Assembly: GCA_946800325.1 (NCBI GenBank)
Contig: OX326960.1
Span: forward strand, 49,657,355-49,721,354
Source: Luzula sylvatica
Lineage: Eukaryota; Streptophyta; Magnoliopsida; Poales; Juncaceae
Direction of reading: 5' to 3'
DNA length: 64,000 nt
Shown here piece by piece: positions 1-12,654 of the stretch. The notes under the pieces were generated by a model. The model ran no database searches. It saw only the letters and a program-made list of their open reading frames with translations, and was not told the DNA's origin. The position numbers were made by a program, and so were the translations under genes. The stretch's first letter is position 1. Each line of letters begins with the position of its first letter.

Positions 1-591
1 TTTTTCCCAAAAAATTTCCCCAACATTCTCTATGTTCATATATTTAACTAAGTTAATATATTTATGTGTGATTGTTATGAGTGGGAATAAAATAAATGGT
101 ACGATACCCTAGCGGCTTTATTTATGTGTGATTGTTTATTTTATATTTTAATTCAAAAAAATTAAACAAAATAAAAGAATAATAAATGAAGGGGGAAGGT
201 ATCAAAAATAGAAAATTTTTGATATGCAGACCAAATAAGTTTGAAATTACATAAAATAGACAACGAAGTTTCAAAATTTGAGTTATAACATTTTCGGCAT
301 TTCAAAAGTCGAGCGATTCAAAGTGACCGACTTTTCAAAAATCGGACGTTTCGTTAATTACCCCAAACATCTAAACCATGACCAGATCCTTATTAAAAAG
401 CCTTAATATGCGCTCGACCTTTCAAAGAGGTCGAATATTTTGAGTGCATTGATTCCACCCCCCAATGGTCTCCCCAACAGTTAACATTTATGCCCTCAAA
501 TAAAGATAATTATTTGAGTTAATATATTTTTTCCCAAAAAATTTCCCCAATATTCTCTATGTTCATATATTTAACTAAGTTAATATATTTA
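1..591. repeat. 64-bp direct repeat flanking about 460 bp of AT-rich DNA
   Basis: Positions 1-64 and 528-591 are nearly identical (one clear substitution, CAACATT versus CAATATT). The DNA after each copy differs, so this is not a simple tandem duplication visible in full. The left copy is cut by the window edge. No LTR features (TG...CA ends, primer-binding site) are visible, so the origin is unknown. Confidence 0.6.
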
Positions 592-593
592 AT

Positions 594-1019
594 ATATTGA
601 ATTAACGTGATAACTAGTGCATGTTAGCTGTTAATATAATACGTAATTAACATTAGTTCGAATTCATAAATTTGAATCAATATTTATGAATTTTTAATGA
701 TATGTTCTAATTATCACGTTAAATAAATGCAATAGTACAAATATGGAGAATACGACGGGTACAATTTGGAGTTAAATAAAATTTATACTTTTTTCACGTG
801 TTCAAACAGTAGAGTTGATATTAAAAAAAAATATTAATTGACTCCAAAATGTACCTGCCGGATTCTTCATTATTTAACTATTACATTTTATTAACGCGAT
901 AATTAAAACATATAATTAAATATTCATTAAAATTTACTCAAATTTATGAATTCGAATAAATATTAATTATGTATTAAATTAATAGCTAACATTTACTAGT
1001 TATCATTTTAATTAAATAT
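594..1019. repeat. 426-bp foldback (long inverted repeat), MITE-like
   Basis: The left arm (about 594-785) and right arm (about 830-1019) are reverse complements over nearly their whole length with scattered mismatches. Both arms contain GATAACTAGT, TGTTAGCT and GAATTCATAAATTTGA, and GGTACA-TTTGGAGT lies near the loop. No coding potential. A non-autonomous foldback transposon is the likeliest origin; no target duplication could be fixed. Confidence 0.7.
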
Positions 1020-4000
1020 ATAACATTGTTAATAATTACAAAAACATATCATTAATAATTAAATAACCTTGATTCAAATCTATAAATGCAAATGAATATT
1101 AGTTGTCTATTACTTAATTGTTAAATATATAACATGTATTAGTTACTATATTAATTAAATATAAAAGATGTGTGGGTAAAATCTGGAGACACATATTAAT
1201 TTATAACTTTGCAAGATTCCCTGGTTTTTAAAACCCCTATTTTTTTGCTTTAAAGAATTGTCTCACTGGTAATTATTTTTAGGGATAATTTCATATATGT
1301 CCTTTCAAAGAATCAAAATATCATATTTGTCCCTCTAAAACAACAAATATCAAATTTATCCTTCCAAATTTTTGTTTCTATCAAATTTACCCATCTAAAA
1401 CATAAAAAATATCAGATTTGTCCAAATCACTAACATTCCGTTATATTTATCAGTTTAATCATCTAAATAATAATTAAGTTAATAAATATAATCACAATTG
1501 ACTAAAATACCCCTATTTTAGTTTTGTACTCAACACAATATTTTTCTTTCTTTCCGTCAATTGCTCATCCTCTGTTTCTTGCTTCCTTACTAGTAACTAT
1601 AAAATTCAAAAATTGATAATTCTTTTATGAGAAGATCAAAATTACAAAAAAATGGACTCGTCTTAAATTGGTCACTCAAATGGAAGATAAAAAATAGCTC
1701 TAAGTATAAATTTTAAATACTCATCTTCTCATTTTATGTACTCATTTCTTAATTTTTTCAGAGAGAGTATGACTAGGGCACTCAAATGGGAAATCAGTCT
1801 GAGATGACAAAACTTACAATCATTGGAATGATACATTGAGCAATACCCATACATCACCTATTGTGTTTAGAATTTAGATTCTTGCTTTGTTCAAGCTCAA
1901 CTGGATTAGACAAAAAAAAGCTAAAGATAGCTGAAATTAGTTATGTACGGTCTCAAAGACACATTCTAAGTTTCAAATTAGCAAATATTTTAGTTCCAAT
2001 TTCGATCTTACAACTTGAATTCTATTCCTATTTCAAATTTTCAGCCCTTAAATCATTTATGACATGCATGCATATCATACAAATTATAAAGTTACAAAAA
2101 ATATATACTATTTTACAATATGTACACACATCTATCTATCATCACAAAATACAATTGAAATTCTCCACCATGTCTGTTAGTGTTAACAATCCTAAGGAAA
2201 AGAAATCTTTATCACACTTTACTAAGGGTGTACATCACTACTATAATCTTAATAACACTCTATTTACCTCTCAATATGCACGCCCCAGTACACTACTTTA
2301 CTTAGACCACTAGCACTCTATGTATTGGTACACTCGCTAGTTGAATCAATAAACCTTCTTCAATTAAGATCAACTAAATATAGCACTAATTTTAAGAATG
2401 GACAAATACCAATTTTTCTCACACTTATTTGGGAGGAAAGACAAATACTCTGTTATCCTCCTCGTTTCTCGCATTGCCAATTAGTGTCACGAGAAAGGCG
2501 GGACCACGCCGCCAAGTCAGTTTCTAAGGAAAAGCGTAAGGACGAAAATACGTAGAGCCACGCCACCATCTGCTTGCCTGGTCCCGAGCAATCACGTGGT
2601 TAAAACTAGTTCTTTTGTAAGGCAACAAGAAATAGCTACTGTAATTATCATTAAATAATTAAAAAAAATTACATCAATTGTCACCAAGAAGAAATATCAT
2701 ATTAAACCTCTCAGATCTAAAAATAATCAAAAAGTAATAGAAATATATTTGTATAATTAAATCATGATAAACATGACGAATTATATAATTTTTGCAATTT
2801 TTTTGGATATGACGTCCAAAAAAAACCCAATTTGCAAAAATAGCATGCAACTGACACAATTTGCAGAAGTAGTTCTTTCGCCAGCAAAATTGGCAAAAAT
2901 AAAATGACTTTTGCCAAACTGACTAGCGAACGTGTTTAAATGGAAATTTTGACCACTAATCATGATTGCATGCTGTTAACCAGGGTCAATAGGGTCAAGT
3001 CCAGATAAATCTAATTTCATCACTTTCGTCACAGGAGCTGGCAAAAGTGCATGCAAACTATGTGTGTGCCAGATAAGAACGAAGAATATCATCACAATCT
3101 TCAAATTGGGAGTCCATTTGGCAGGGAACAAATTGTAAAACGAGGTAGGTAGTTTAGAATTAGAAATGTTTGTGTGGTTAGTACAAGTTTTTTTTTGTGT
3201 GAATGTATATTATCGAGAAAGTTAGTTTAGGGTTAGTATTAAGTTTTTTTTTTCTGTGAATGTGTATATCCTAGACATGTTGTAAAGTGTTTTCAAATGT
3301 GAATTTGTTTTAAATATATATGATATAAAAGTTTGCAGGTTACTTCTATAAAAAATAGTTTACATGATCACAATTTTGAAAAAACAAAATATTATAATAT
3401 AACAAGATCTTGCATCTCAAATATCATAAAACTTCAAATTCAACCTATTCAATTCACAATTCATAAATCATCTAGATCCAATCAGATCTTCTTTTTTCAA
3501 CCGAACCGAATCAAATAAATCGGAAACCGAATCTTTTAAACCGAAGTCTACAAGTTCGGTTCTCGAACCAAACAATTTGAAACATTGTTTATAACTCGGT
3601 AAAATATTAGAAGTATAGTTCTTAAACGAAAATAAGTGACGTCCTGGTAAACGAAAAAATTGACTGATTAAATCGAATTGAACCAATTAAACCAAAACAT
3701 CTACAAATGAATTATATTAATTTCAAATAAATATTAGTATTTAAAACAAAATACTCAATAATAAATATTATTTTATTTGTAATTCAATATATGTTGCTTT
3801 TGGAATTTAACATTTCTAAGTTTCAAGCATTACTTTTCGAAAATGTCATTTATGTCATTCATGTGAAAAGGGGTGTGTTCTTGGTTATTTTAATTTGAGA
3901 CTGTACATACATCAAAAATTTCCTTAAAAGAATCCATATACTATTCCTGATATTGTCGAATTCAGATACATATTATTTTTTAATATTAAAACGAATACTT

Positions 4001-4600
4001 GAACTATTATCAGATATATTTTTTTTAAACGTATAATGCACAGATCTGAATGATACGTGAATCTGGCATCTGGGTTCATATCTGATACCATTGAATATCT
4101 GATACAAATTGAACACTAGAATCGAAAAGTGGGTACAGATTTAATGTTACAATTCGACTCAGTTTAGATAGTATCCACACCGTCGATGGAAATCTCAAAA
4201 CATTACATATATCAATGAACCCTTCAAAAATCTCAAAATATTACAATCACCATTTACAATAAAAAAAATATCGCTAATACCGAGTGATGATACAAATTCC
4301 ATTTTGTTCCTACCACGTCACAGCATCCGAATTAATCAAAGATGAGTAACTTACATCCACTCAAATGCTGCCACGCGGCAAGTAGGTAAAAATTCATGGT
4401 AAAAAGAATCACACCAATAATCATGAAATCCCATAAAAAATAGTATTATGTGCATCCAAAAAATTGAAAGCATAATTTAAAAATCAAAATTTAAAACTTC
4501 AGTTAATACTCTTTACTATGCAATGATAATTTAAACACCAAAAATTTAAACTCCATGGTTGTTCAACTCTTCACAATAAGACCAGGTCTAAAGAGAAAAA
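1020..4600. other. Gene-free AT-rich intergenic DNA
   Basis: No ORF here shows family similarity, codon bias or exon structure that I recognise. At 1,270-1,440 there is a degenerate run of the TACCCCT-CCAAAA / AAATATCA sub-repeat that recurs in introns elsewhere in the window. A GC-richer stretch at 2,450-2,600 has no coding signature. Confidence 0.5.
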
Positions 4601-4695
4601 GAAAGGAACTGAATATATTTTAAGCTATAACAAATAACTCTTCATTTCTCCAAAAAAGAAGAAACCTAAATTTGAAATCCAGTCTATTTTCCAAT

Positions 4696-5711
4696 TTACC
4701 AAATCTTGCCTTTTAGCCAGAAGAGAATGATGACTATTCCTAGCACGATCGCAACTGGAGCATATTTCCTAATCAAAGCCTGCAACAAAAATTACCAAAA
4801 TGCCCCTCCTTCAGCACTCATTGATGAAAAAGGGTAATTTGGGGATTTTATAAAATGAACGAGTTACTGACCTGTCGATTTAGATCCTTTGCCTTGTCAG
4901 CATAAATACGAGATTCAGATGTGAGCCTACTTGACATTTCGCTCACCTCTGAAATTAGAAAGAAAAAAAAAACACATGCAAATAATTATCATTACGAAAT
5001 ATAAATCAACTGATTTTATTTTTTGCCAATTTATGTATAAATGATCTTACGGTCTAATTTTTCGCCAACGCCGAGAACTTCCTGAACATTACGAGTCATA
5101 ATTTGATGAACTTCATAAAGCTCGTCATTTAGCTTTGCGAGATTCCTCTGTGTTCTCGTATCCAAATACAACTTCCTTGTCTTCTGTATAAATGTATCTT
5201 CACAAAAACCAAAAAAAAAAAGATCGTCAGTAAATGACATTAAAATTTGAAATTGAGAATCTTAGGGTAAAGAAGCGTACCGAATTTAATGAATGCATAT
5301 GGCCTAGCAGCGGTTTCGATTTGACTCCCATTAACTTTCTCAAATTCATTTTTGAGATCATCTAGGTATTGAAAGGCGAGTTTCTTTGGATAAGAGCGAT
5401 CACACATTGTCAAATAGCACACACGCCCTTCGATTATATAGCTGCAAAATAACAATTTAAAGTTAATTTAAGCTCTAATATGAATAATTATTAAAAAAAA
5501 AAGGCATGGAAATAGAAGAATACTGGAAGAAGTAAGGGCCGGTCTCGATAGACATTCTAGAAGCATCATTTTGTCCTTTAGAGAGATTCTTAAACAAAAG
5601 CTTTGCTTGTTGCTTGTAGAAATCCGAGTCTTTTAGGTCTCGACCATCATCTAATCCTTCGGCCAATGGCAGCCCGTCAGTCACACGTGCTATCATTGTC
5701 AACTTCACCAT
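4696..5711 (-). CDS. SEC22: SEC22 R-SNARE (longin-domain vesicle trafficking protein)
   Basis: Five coding exons on the minus strand: 5711-5524, 5441-5281, 5197-5051, 4948-4872 and 4779-4696 (657 nt, 218 aa, the length I recall for Arabidopsis SEC22). The product starts MVKLTMIARVTDGLPLAEGL and continues with the longin motifs YIIEGRVCYLTMCD and YPKKLAFQYL. The R-SNARE helix includes LNDELYEVHQIMTRNVQEVL, and a C-terminal membrane anchor ends in KIWL-type basic/aromatic residues (last codons encode GKIW). Family role: v-SNARE for ER-Golgi vesicle fusion. A 5' UTR intron is likely, with donor at 6144 and acceptor just before 5724, which puts the first exon at about 6145-6290. Start chosen because it matches the conserved MVK(L/M)T start and is the first ATG after the leader intron. 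Confidence 0.95.
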
Positions 5712-6299
5712 TTTTTTGTTTTACCTAAACAAAATTCAAATCAAAGTGTAAGATTAGGAAGTTTTAGAAATTTAATTTGTAGTTTCTTCAGCTCAGATCT
5801 TAATTTAACTACAATCGAACTCAAAGGTGAATTTCTCTTATTTCAATCATCTGAAACAATTATCCACATGATTATCAACTGTTCATACTCTCGAATTTTG
5901 TCAAATGCTGGTAAATAAACATAATTTCCAAAATTAAATCAAAAAGTTGCAGGACATGCCGGATTTGGATCCAAACAGCTAAATGATCTTGTAGTAGATC
6001 TAGATCGACCTTAATCAGATAAAAATCATGCTTATTAAGGGAAATACTGACAGAAATACATCAGAAATCATACTTATTAAGAAAAAATAGATCTAAAAAA
6101 TTAATGCAGAATATGCGTCGCGAGGTAGAAATATCAATGCTTACGATGTAGATCCGCCGAGAGAGCTCAGGAGAAATACAGAATTCGATCAGCCTCGAGC
6201 TCTTCTTCGGATCGACTTTCCTTCGTACGGAGTATTGTTGAGAGAGAAGTGAAACTGAAAGATACTTTGGGGTGAATTATGAAAGCAAGAAATTATAAG

Positions 6300-8590
6300 G
6301 ACGAATCAGTATTAAGATTAGGATTTGTATTTCCGGATTTTAGGATAGAGACTGTGATTGCCGTGTACAATCTAGGTTCAGACTTTGAATTCCTGGATTT
6401 GTATTTTAAGGAATTTGCCAAGTTGAATTCATTTTTTAGAATCCAAACATAACACTTTTATAAGGGCATGTTTGGATGATCGTATTTGAAATTACATGAA
6501 GTAAATTAACCTTCCGCAAGTCGACTTTCCGAAATTGCACTTCAAATTTTAATGTTTGGATTCACGAAAGTGAAACTACTGGATTTATAATTTTTTATGT
6601 TTGGGTTGATGTAATTCAATAATGAATTTCAAATTTATATGTACTAAAATTTTCAAATAAATGTAACCATTCATTATTTGACATAAGTTTTTAATTGAAC
6701 CAATTCAAAACATAATCATAAATAAATTATACCACCACATTACAATCCAAAAAAAAATTAATCAGAAATTGATCTTTTTAATAGAACAATAATGCAGGAA
6801 TTGAACCAATTAATTCATCGCAAATTTATTATAGAATTTATGCACAAAATTTATTGCCCCAATTTTATGTTTTTAAATCACCACTTACTGTCATAATTCT
6901 GCATAACTGAAATTTAGATAAGACTCAAAACATAAACTATCGAGATTAAACTATTTCCTTTCGAAATGCTTCAATTCAACCGATGTGCTTAATTGAAATT
7001 AAACTTAAGTGTCCGAACAAACAATAAAGGGGATCGAGCCATTACGTGGAATAAATCTCTTGAGAAATAAAAAAAAATATGTTACATGGATTAATTAGTC
7101 TTAAGTGTCAGAACAAATAATAAAGGGATCAAGCCATTACATGGATTAAATTTCTTAGAAATCATAATATATTACATGGATTAATTAGCCTTAAAATATG
7201 ACAGTAATTTAAGTGTCAGAACAAATAATGCACATATAAAAAATTTCCTAATTTCTTTTTCTGCTTTGACAAATAAAGATGTTACTTATCAAATATAAAA
7301 GGAGATCTTGATTGATTTATTGCTTGGAAATTAGAATTTTTCACAGAAGAAAAAAAATCGACGAATCGGGAATCAATTTTATAGTTGGGAACTGAAACCC
7401 TAATAACAAGAAAACATCGATACTTACCGAGTTGGAGGGGAGAGACGAGCAGAAGGAGGAGAGGGGCGGTGAGGCACTGGAGCAGGCAGAGGGGCGACGA
7501 GGTGGTTTAAATTTCTCCCGCCAAGTTCTTTTTTCTGCGGTATCTCCACTTCTCGTAGTTATGAGGGAATGTTGACTTACATGAAAAATGGATAACAATG
7601 AAGTATGAGTTGCAGTAATTTGATAAAATACATCAAACCAAACAATGTAAAATGGACTAATGCAGTAACTAATGAAGTAAATATTTTGGTATAAACAAGA
7701 TATTGTTCTGATTGAGTCCATTCCATTTCCTTCAACAACAAAAAATTATTGTGAGAGCGTGAAAAATATTATATTTAATTTAATTGACGGCGTTTTGATC
7801 TTTCAATTATCGTACATTGGGTTTATCTTGCTAATTGATCATTTTGAAATTCTCGACCTGATTAATTGTTTTGTTGAGTTATTTAAAATCAATTGTTTTA
7901 TCGGGGACTAATTTATTGTTTGATCGTGTGTATTTGAACTTAATTTGCCTTCTAGTTTCGCACCATAAATCATGATTTTGCAATTACAATATTTTTAATT
8001 ACAATATGTGATAAATATATTAAAATGATATATAACTTTAATGCTAGAATAATAAATACATGACTTCTCGTAACTTATTATTTCTCATACATCAAGGTAT
8101 GTGTCATGTAATAAAAAAACATTAATGTTTGTTTCATACATGCTATACTCGTTACTTAATTTATTATCAAGGATCTTCATACATATATCCAACAAACATA
8201 AAATCTTAAACTCTTAATCGATACATAATCTATATTAAATGAAATATTAATATATGAAATAAGTAAAATAAGCAAAAGAAATATCCTTGCATGTATTTTT
8301 TATACTATTAGGTTTGCTTATAGATATTTTTTGTGATTTAACACAAACTTTAATATTTGTGCACCTCTAGTTATATATTTGCGAATATATAACAACTACA
8401 CGATGACCCACTACACGAACCATTACACAGTAAACGCCACATGGACCGAAATTACCAAGTGTCAGCTCTCATGGTGTGAACCATTGAATCCCTAGACCAA
8501 CGGGAGGCATAAATCTTGCATGCATGCAATGTTAATAACTCAAATCAAGTTTAAAAACCAACCATAATCATAAACACTCTTTCTCTGCAC
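6300..8590. other. Intergenic DNA between SEC22 and the LBD gene
   Basis: Mostly AT-rich with no supported gene. At about 7,004-7,225 a unit of roughly 100 bp (key words AAGTGTC-GAACAAA and GCCATTACATGGATTAA) is repeated a little over twice. A GC-rich island at 7,430-7,520 has a 126-codon minus-strand ORF of low-complexity Ser/Pro composition that I do not accept as a gene. Confidence 0.5.
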
Positions 8591-8601
8591 CCCCCAATCA
8601 A

Positions 8602-9534
8602 ATGGACAAATCGTCCTCCCCATGCGGCGCGTGCAAATTTCTGCGACGAAAATGCGTGGCGGGATGCATATTCGCACCGCATTTTCTCTCCGAACAAGGC
8701 GGAGCGGCACGGTTCGCGACCGTGCACAGGGTGTTCGGTGCGAGCAATGCAGCCAAAATGTTGGGGCGCGTGCCCGCGACTCGAAGAGGCGATGCGGTCA
8801 TGACGATTTGTTACGAGGCACAAGCACGACTCGCTGACCCCGTTTATGGATGTGTTTCTGCTTTACTCACTCTTCAGCATCAGGTCACTAAAAACTACAT
8901 TAATATAGACCAAATTTCATATCTACCCCTACAAAACGTGAAATGTCATGAATACCCCTACAAAATTATTATAATTTCATGGATGCCCTTTTGATTAGAT
9001 TTCTATTAACTATCCGTTAAGATTACGGTTAATTTTTGTTTTTCCGATTTTACCCCCTATCTTAAAAGACAGTTAACCGAAATCTAACAAAAAGGGCATT
9101 CATGAAATTTTAGTACTTTTATAGGGGTATTCATGATATTTTACCTTTTGCAGGGGTATACGTGAAATTGTGGAGTTTTGTAGGGGTACATATGAAATTT
9201 GGCCATTAATATATGTTTACTCACTTTTTACCTCTTACACAAACTGGCGGTAAGTTTCAATTCTAATTTGCATTGACTTTTCAAGGTGTCGTTACTTCAA
9301 GCCGAGCTTTCGATCACGCAGTCGCAACTTATACATAGTCAACTAGCAATGGTCGGGGCCCACCAGACAGCTCAGCAAGTCATGTTCGTACCTCAATCTT
9401 GTTCGAACAACGCTTCGGTTTCGAACAATGCCGCGAATCTCGGTCTGGTTCCACCTGGCTTGGAGGAGCTGAAACAATCAGAACAAGAAGAAGAAGAAGA
9501 GAACCAAATTCTTGTTAATTTATCGCCGAAATAA
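8602..9534 (+). CDS. LOB-domain (LBD) transcription factor, class I
   Basis: Two coding exons, 8602-8883 and 9286-9534 (531 nt, 176 aa). The N-terminal LOB domain has the zinc-finger-like CX2CX6CX3C block ([15 protein letters not shown]), the Gly-Ala-Ser block with [10 protein letters not shown], and a leucine-zipper-like coiled coil running across the intron (LLTLQHQ then [15 protein letters not shown]). These are hallmarks of class I LBD proteins, plant-specific DNA-binding regulators of lateral organ and root development. The C-terminus is Asn/Ser-rich and then acidic (poly-Glu), which could be an activation region. The exact orthologue cannot be fixed; LBD18/19/20/29-type members are closest in my memory. 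The 402-bp intron is three-quarters filled by a foldback element. Donor GTCACT is weak, but both frames join perfectly. Confidence 0.92.
8899..9213. mobile_element. Foldback MITE with 9-bp target duplication in the LBD intron
   Basis: Inverted repeats begin G(A/G)CCAAATTTCATAT and contain two to three CCCCTACAAAA sub-repeats per arm. The element runs 8908-9204 (297 bp) and is flanked by identical 9-bp copies of ATTAATATA at 8899-8907 and 9205-9213. A 9-bp duplication is typical of Mutator-like elements; assignment to that superfamily is inference. Entirely intronic, non-coding. Confidence 0.8.
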
Positions 9535-9902
9535 AAGAAAAAAGGGATAAACAAAATTAAAATTTGAAAATAGGAAGTGATTGTTTGAAGTATGTTAAGA
9601 AAGATGAAATGAAATAAGTTTAAAGAAGAATATATACTTCTGCATAAAACCTCAAATAAACATAAAAGATACCGAGAAAAGCAATGAAACAGTAATAATA
9701 AATTAATAATATAAGCACAAAATTAGCAAAGGATCTAGTTTTGACTAAATATAACAAAGAAAGGCCAAATTCAAAAACCTAAAACAAATTTCACATGTGC
9801 CGGTACAACCTCAAAATTTCATGCATGCCCCTCTAAAATGTAATATATCATGAATAGCACTGCGAAATATGAGAAATGTCGCCAATACCTTTCCTCGCGC
9901 CC
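9535..9902. other. Convergent 3' intergenic space, LBD / SUVR3
   Basis: Shared downstream region of two convergent genes; it should hold both 3' UTRs. Positions about 9,795-9,895 hold another degenerate copy of the CCCCTCTAAAA / AATATATCATGAA repeat. No gene. Confidence 0.5.
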
Positions 9903-10948
9903 TCAAGTTTCTTCTGAAGGCAAAATCCCGAAACAACAAGAACTTCCACAAAAACAGGGAAGCCCCTTTTCGCGAACTCGAGCCTCGCCATAACTAAAAC
10001 TAAGTTCTTCTCCTTCTAATATATCTCTACTCGCAAAGAAACAGAGTCTTGGAAGAAAAGACCCCGAATTTCTCACCAAAACAGAGTTCAAATTTCCTCC
10101 ATCACAAGAGTGGTTGATAAATCGAGCCACATTTCCAATTTTTGTGGCGTCGATGTTTACTCGCAGACATGCTTTGTCAGAAGGGAGATGCTCTCTTATT
10201 GTTAATAGTGCCGGCGAGATCTTTCCTTTCGAGGAAAGTTCATCGTATGATTTTTGTCTCTTTCTTGTTTCTTCGTTGGTCAAATATTCGCCTAAAAATG
10301 AAAAAAATATCGGTATAGTTTTTGAAACAAAGATAATGAGAAAGTTAGAGATTTTGTACCGGAATATTCACAAACAAATTGGCCTCGTTGGAAATTCTCT
10401 GCTGCGTGAAGACCCCATCCTTTTCTCTGATCTCTCACTACTTTCAATTTAACCCTAATTCCTCCCTGCGTTCTTCTATTCGTGCATTCGATCCTACAAT
10501 TACACCTATCTCCACATTCTTTCGATGCCCCAAATCCAGTCTCGACCCAACAAGAACATTTGCCTTCAAGACACTCCTCACAATCACATCCTGCCTTCAT
10601 TCCATCAAACCCTAGTCTGAAATTTTGCAATGCGGTATGACTTGCTTTGGATGATCCTTCACCTCCCCATGGTTGGGAGAAAGACGGAGAAGGAGAAACA
10701 ACGGAACTAGCCGTGTAAAGGAAATAGGAATAAGGGTGACGATTAGTAGATACAAAAGGGATAGGATGGGGTTCAAGGCCGCGGGCCGCGTCGGCTGCAC
10801 GGCGGGAGGTGACGCCAGCGGCGATGCGGCGGAGAGTACTGGAAGTTCCGGAGATGGCAGCGAGGTTGCGTGGGCAGAGGTATGGAAGGACTAGGCTTGC
10901 CCAACCAGAGAGACGATGTTCTTCTTCGGTGAAGTTGGTTCGTTTCAT
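9903..10948 (-). CDS. SUVR3: Histone-lysine N-methyltransferase, SUVR3-like (pre-SET/SET/post-SET)
   Basis: Two exons on the minus strand: 10948-10360 and 10291-9903, separated by a 68-nt intron that interrupts the SET domain at EYSG^EYLT. From the ATG at 10948 the product is 325 aa. An in-frame upstream ATG at 11002 would add 18 residues, but a possible splice acceptor lies between the two. The N-terminus resembles an F-box-like helix region (LPYLCPRNLAAISGTSSTLR), as in Arabidopsis SUVR3. Then come a Cys-rich pre-SET (CDCEECLEGKCSC, CGDRCNCRIEC), a SET core with GWGL, GQFVCEY and catalytic RFINHSCDGGN, SFSYG, and a post-SET CFCGSSCC. Family role: histone lysine methylation, probably H3. All key zinc and catalytic residues are present. 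Confidence 0.93.
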
Positions 10949-11002
10949 TGAATGCACGTAACCTGTTTGCAAAATGCTCAAAAAAGAAAAACAAGGGGGC
11001 AT

Positions 11003-11460
11003 CTGGTTGAGTTAGAAATATGCCAAGAAATTCATGCCTAGTTTTGCCAAGGTATATTTTCGCGTGACATAATACATCAATATATTTTATATTAATATGT
11101 TTATTTATTTGTTATTATAAAAAATATTTGGAATAAAATTAATTTTTCTAAGTGTCTCTAAAATGAACTCTTGTTATGCACAATAAAAAAACTTTCAAGT
11201 TTCAACAATAAATATTTTAGCATTTCCATGTATATACGATTTCCTAATCATGGAGGGGACCCCCCGCTAGCCCCTCCCGTTTCCGTCCAAGCACATGCGG
11301 CCCATTTTTTGTTTTTTAGATCCTTCGTATAGTTGTTGCGTATTTGGTTGGTACGCAAAGACATAATTGGCATTGGCTAATAGGTGCGACGTTGTTTTCG
11401 ATTTCCACACTTGGTTGTTGCGTATTTGTGGATCATTTGTATCAATTGGTATCAATTGGT
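11003..11460. other. Intergenic DNA 5' of SUVR3
   Basis: Upstream region of the minus-strand methyltransferase gene; it must contain its promoter. No coding or RNA gene recognised. Confidence 0.45.
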
Positions 11461-12265
11461 TGACATGGTTACAAATGGTTGTATCAATTTCCACACTTGG
11501 TACCAAATTTTTGAGATAAAACTGAAATTTTTGGAGATAATTTTAAATTCAATTTTCTCCAAAATCCTAAAGAGTCATATCCAACACATAAAATTGTGGA
11601 TTATCAAGTGTTAACTGGCAAACAAATTTTTTAATTGAGATAATTGAATTGATTAAATTGCTATGTATTTTTATCAGTAGATACATACTTATTTATATAT
11701 TCTTTTGGATTTGAACTATGAAAGAGAAATAATGACAAAAGAAGTAAAATCTTCATGCATTAACAGTTTAATGTGAATTATTTGTGTGACTGTCTTTGTT
11801 TGAACATGCATTCCATGCTAGTTGAAAAGTTCAATGTCATCTAAGAGGGATTGTCTTTCCTGTTGGTTCAATTGATATTGGACAAAAGCCCCCCAAACTC
11901 AAAGGCCCCCAATTATTTTACGCGTGGAATTTAAAAAGCCGACGACTTAGTTACCCAATTAGCCAACCCAGTGAGAGAGAGAGCACGACCGATTAGGGAC
12001 GTTGCCCCTCGCCAAGTAACAGTCATCGATCGCCACTCGCCTCCGGCAATGGAGAGAAAGATACTCTAAGCTGTACCGATTTGGCAGAAATGACGATTGA
12101 GAGGCTGAGCTCAAGTTAAATTTATTCAATCTCCCTTAATTGTATTTCATAAGGAGGATTAATTGAATTTTGGATACAAATAAAAGGATTGAAAATAACT
12201 AAATCAAATTAAAACCATGCAACAGGAAGAAAATTTTCAAAGTTAAAACTAGTAAAAAATTATAG
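11461..12265. repeat. Segmental duplicate, copy A (without LINE)
   Basis: From about 11,465 (ACAAATGGTTGTATCAATTT) to 12,265 (AACAGGAAGAAAATTTTCAA region) this DNA aligns, diverged, with copy B at 12,655-14,490. Shared landmarks in order: AATTTCCACAC-TGGTACC, TTGGTTCAATTGATATTGG, a GA microsatellite, TTAGGGACGTTGCC, CGCCTCCGGCAA, and TTAAATTTATT-AATCTC. No intact ORF. The GC-richer block may be a decayed 5' exon or promoter of a lost gene, but I cannot identify one. Confidence 0.7.
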
Positions 12266-12414
12266 TTTGAATTCTTGATTAGAATATGAAGAAGGGAGAG
12301 AGAGAGAGAGATTGAGTTCTTGATCTTTTCATTTATCTTTTGTTAATCATCATTAATGTACAAAGTTAATAATATATACATAATTATATTAATGAATCCA
12401 ATTGTGTACGTGTA

Positions 12415-12500
12415 CTTAATCTAGACCCAGGATCCATAACTAACTTACATCTACGACTTAATCTAGACCCGAGATCCATAACTAAATCACATCTACGACG
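12415..12500. repeat. Two tandem copies of a 43-bp unit
   Basis: CTTAATCTAGACCC-GATCC ATAACTAA is repeated twice in tandem between copies A and B of the segmental duplication, each followed by an ACATCTACGA tail. Small local duplication, no function inferred. Confidence 0.6.
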
Positions 12501-12654
12501 TTAAAACTATTTCATACAAATAACTCAACGGGCCATGCGTAAACTCCTGATCCTTTAATAATAGCAGCTGCATTCTCCATTTGTGTCATATGTTATGTTC
12601 TCCAGTACACTCTATACCGATGCCTCTAGTGATTGCGTGCCGAATGTGTCCGAC

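Noticed and set aside
1..591. Pair of direct repeats as LTRs of a small retroelement
   Set aside because: Only 64 bp long, no TG/CA ends, no primer-binding site or polypurine tract, and the left copy is cut by the window edge.
1861..2555. ORFs of 150 and 76 codons
   Set aside because: AT-driven open frames without family motifs; the first would start at a non-ATG codon.
6470..7560. Possible TIR element starting GGGCATGTTTGG
   Set aside because: The motif is common at plant MITE ends, but I found no matching inverted right end or target duplication.
7341..7721. 126-codon minus-strand ORF
   Set aside because: Low-complexity Ser/Pro/Phe composition, no homology recognised, no splice or promoter context.
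10949..11002. Upstream ATG of SUVR3
   Set aside because: Kept as an alternative only: the added 18 residues do not resemble the family, and a TTTTGCAAACAG acceptor-like site separates it from the rest.
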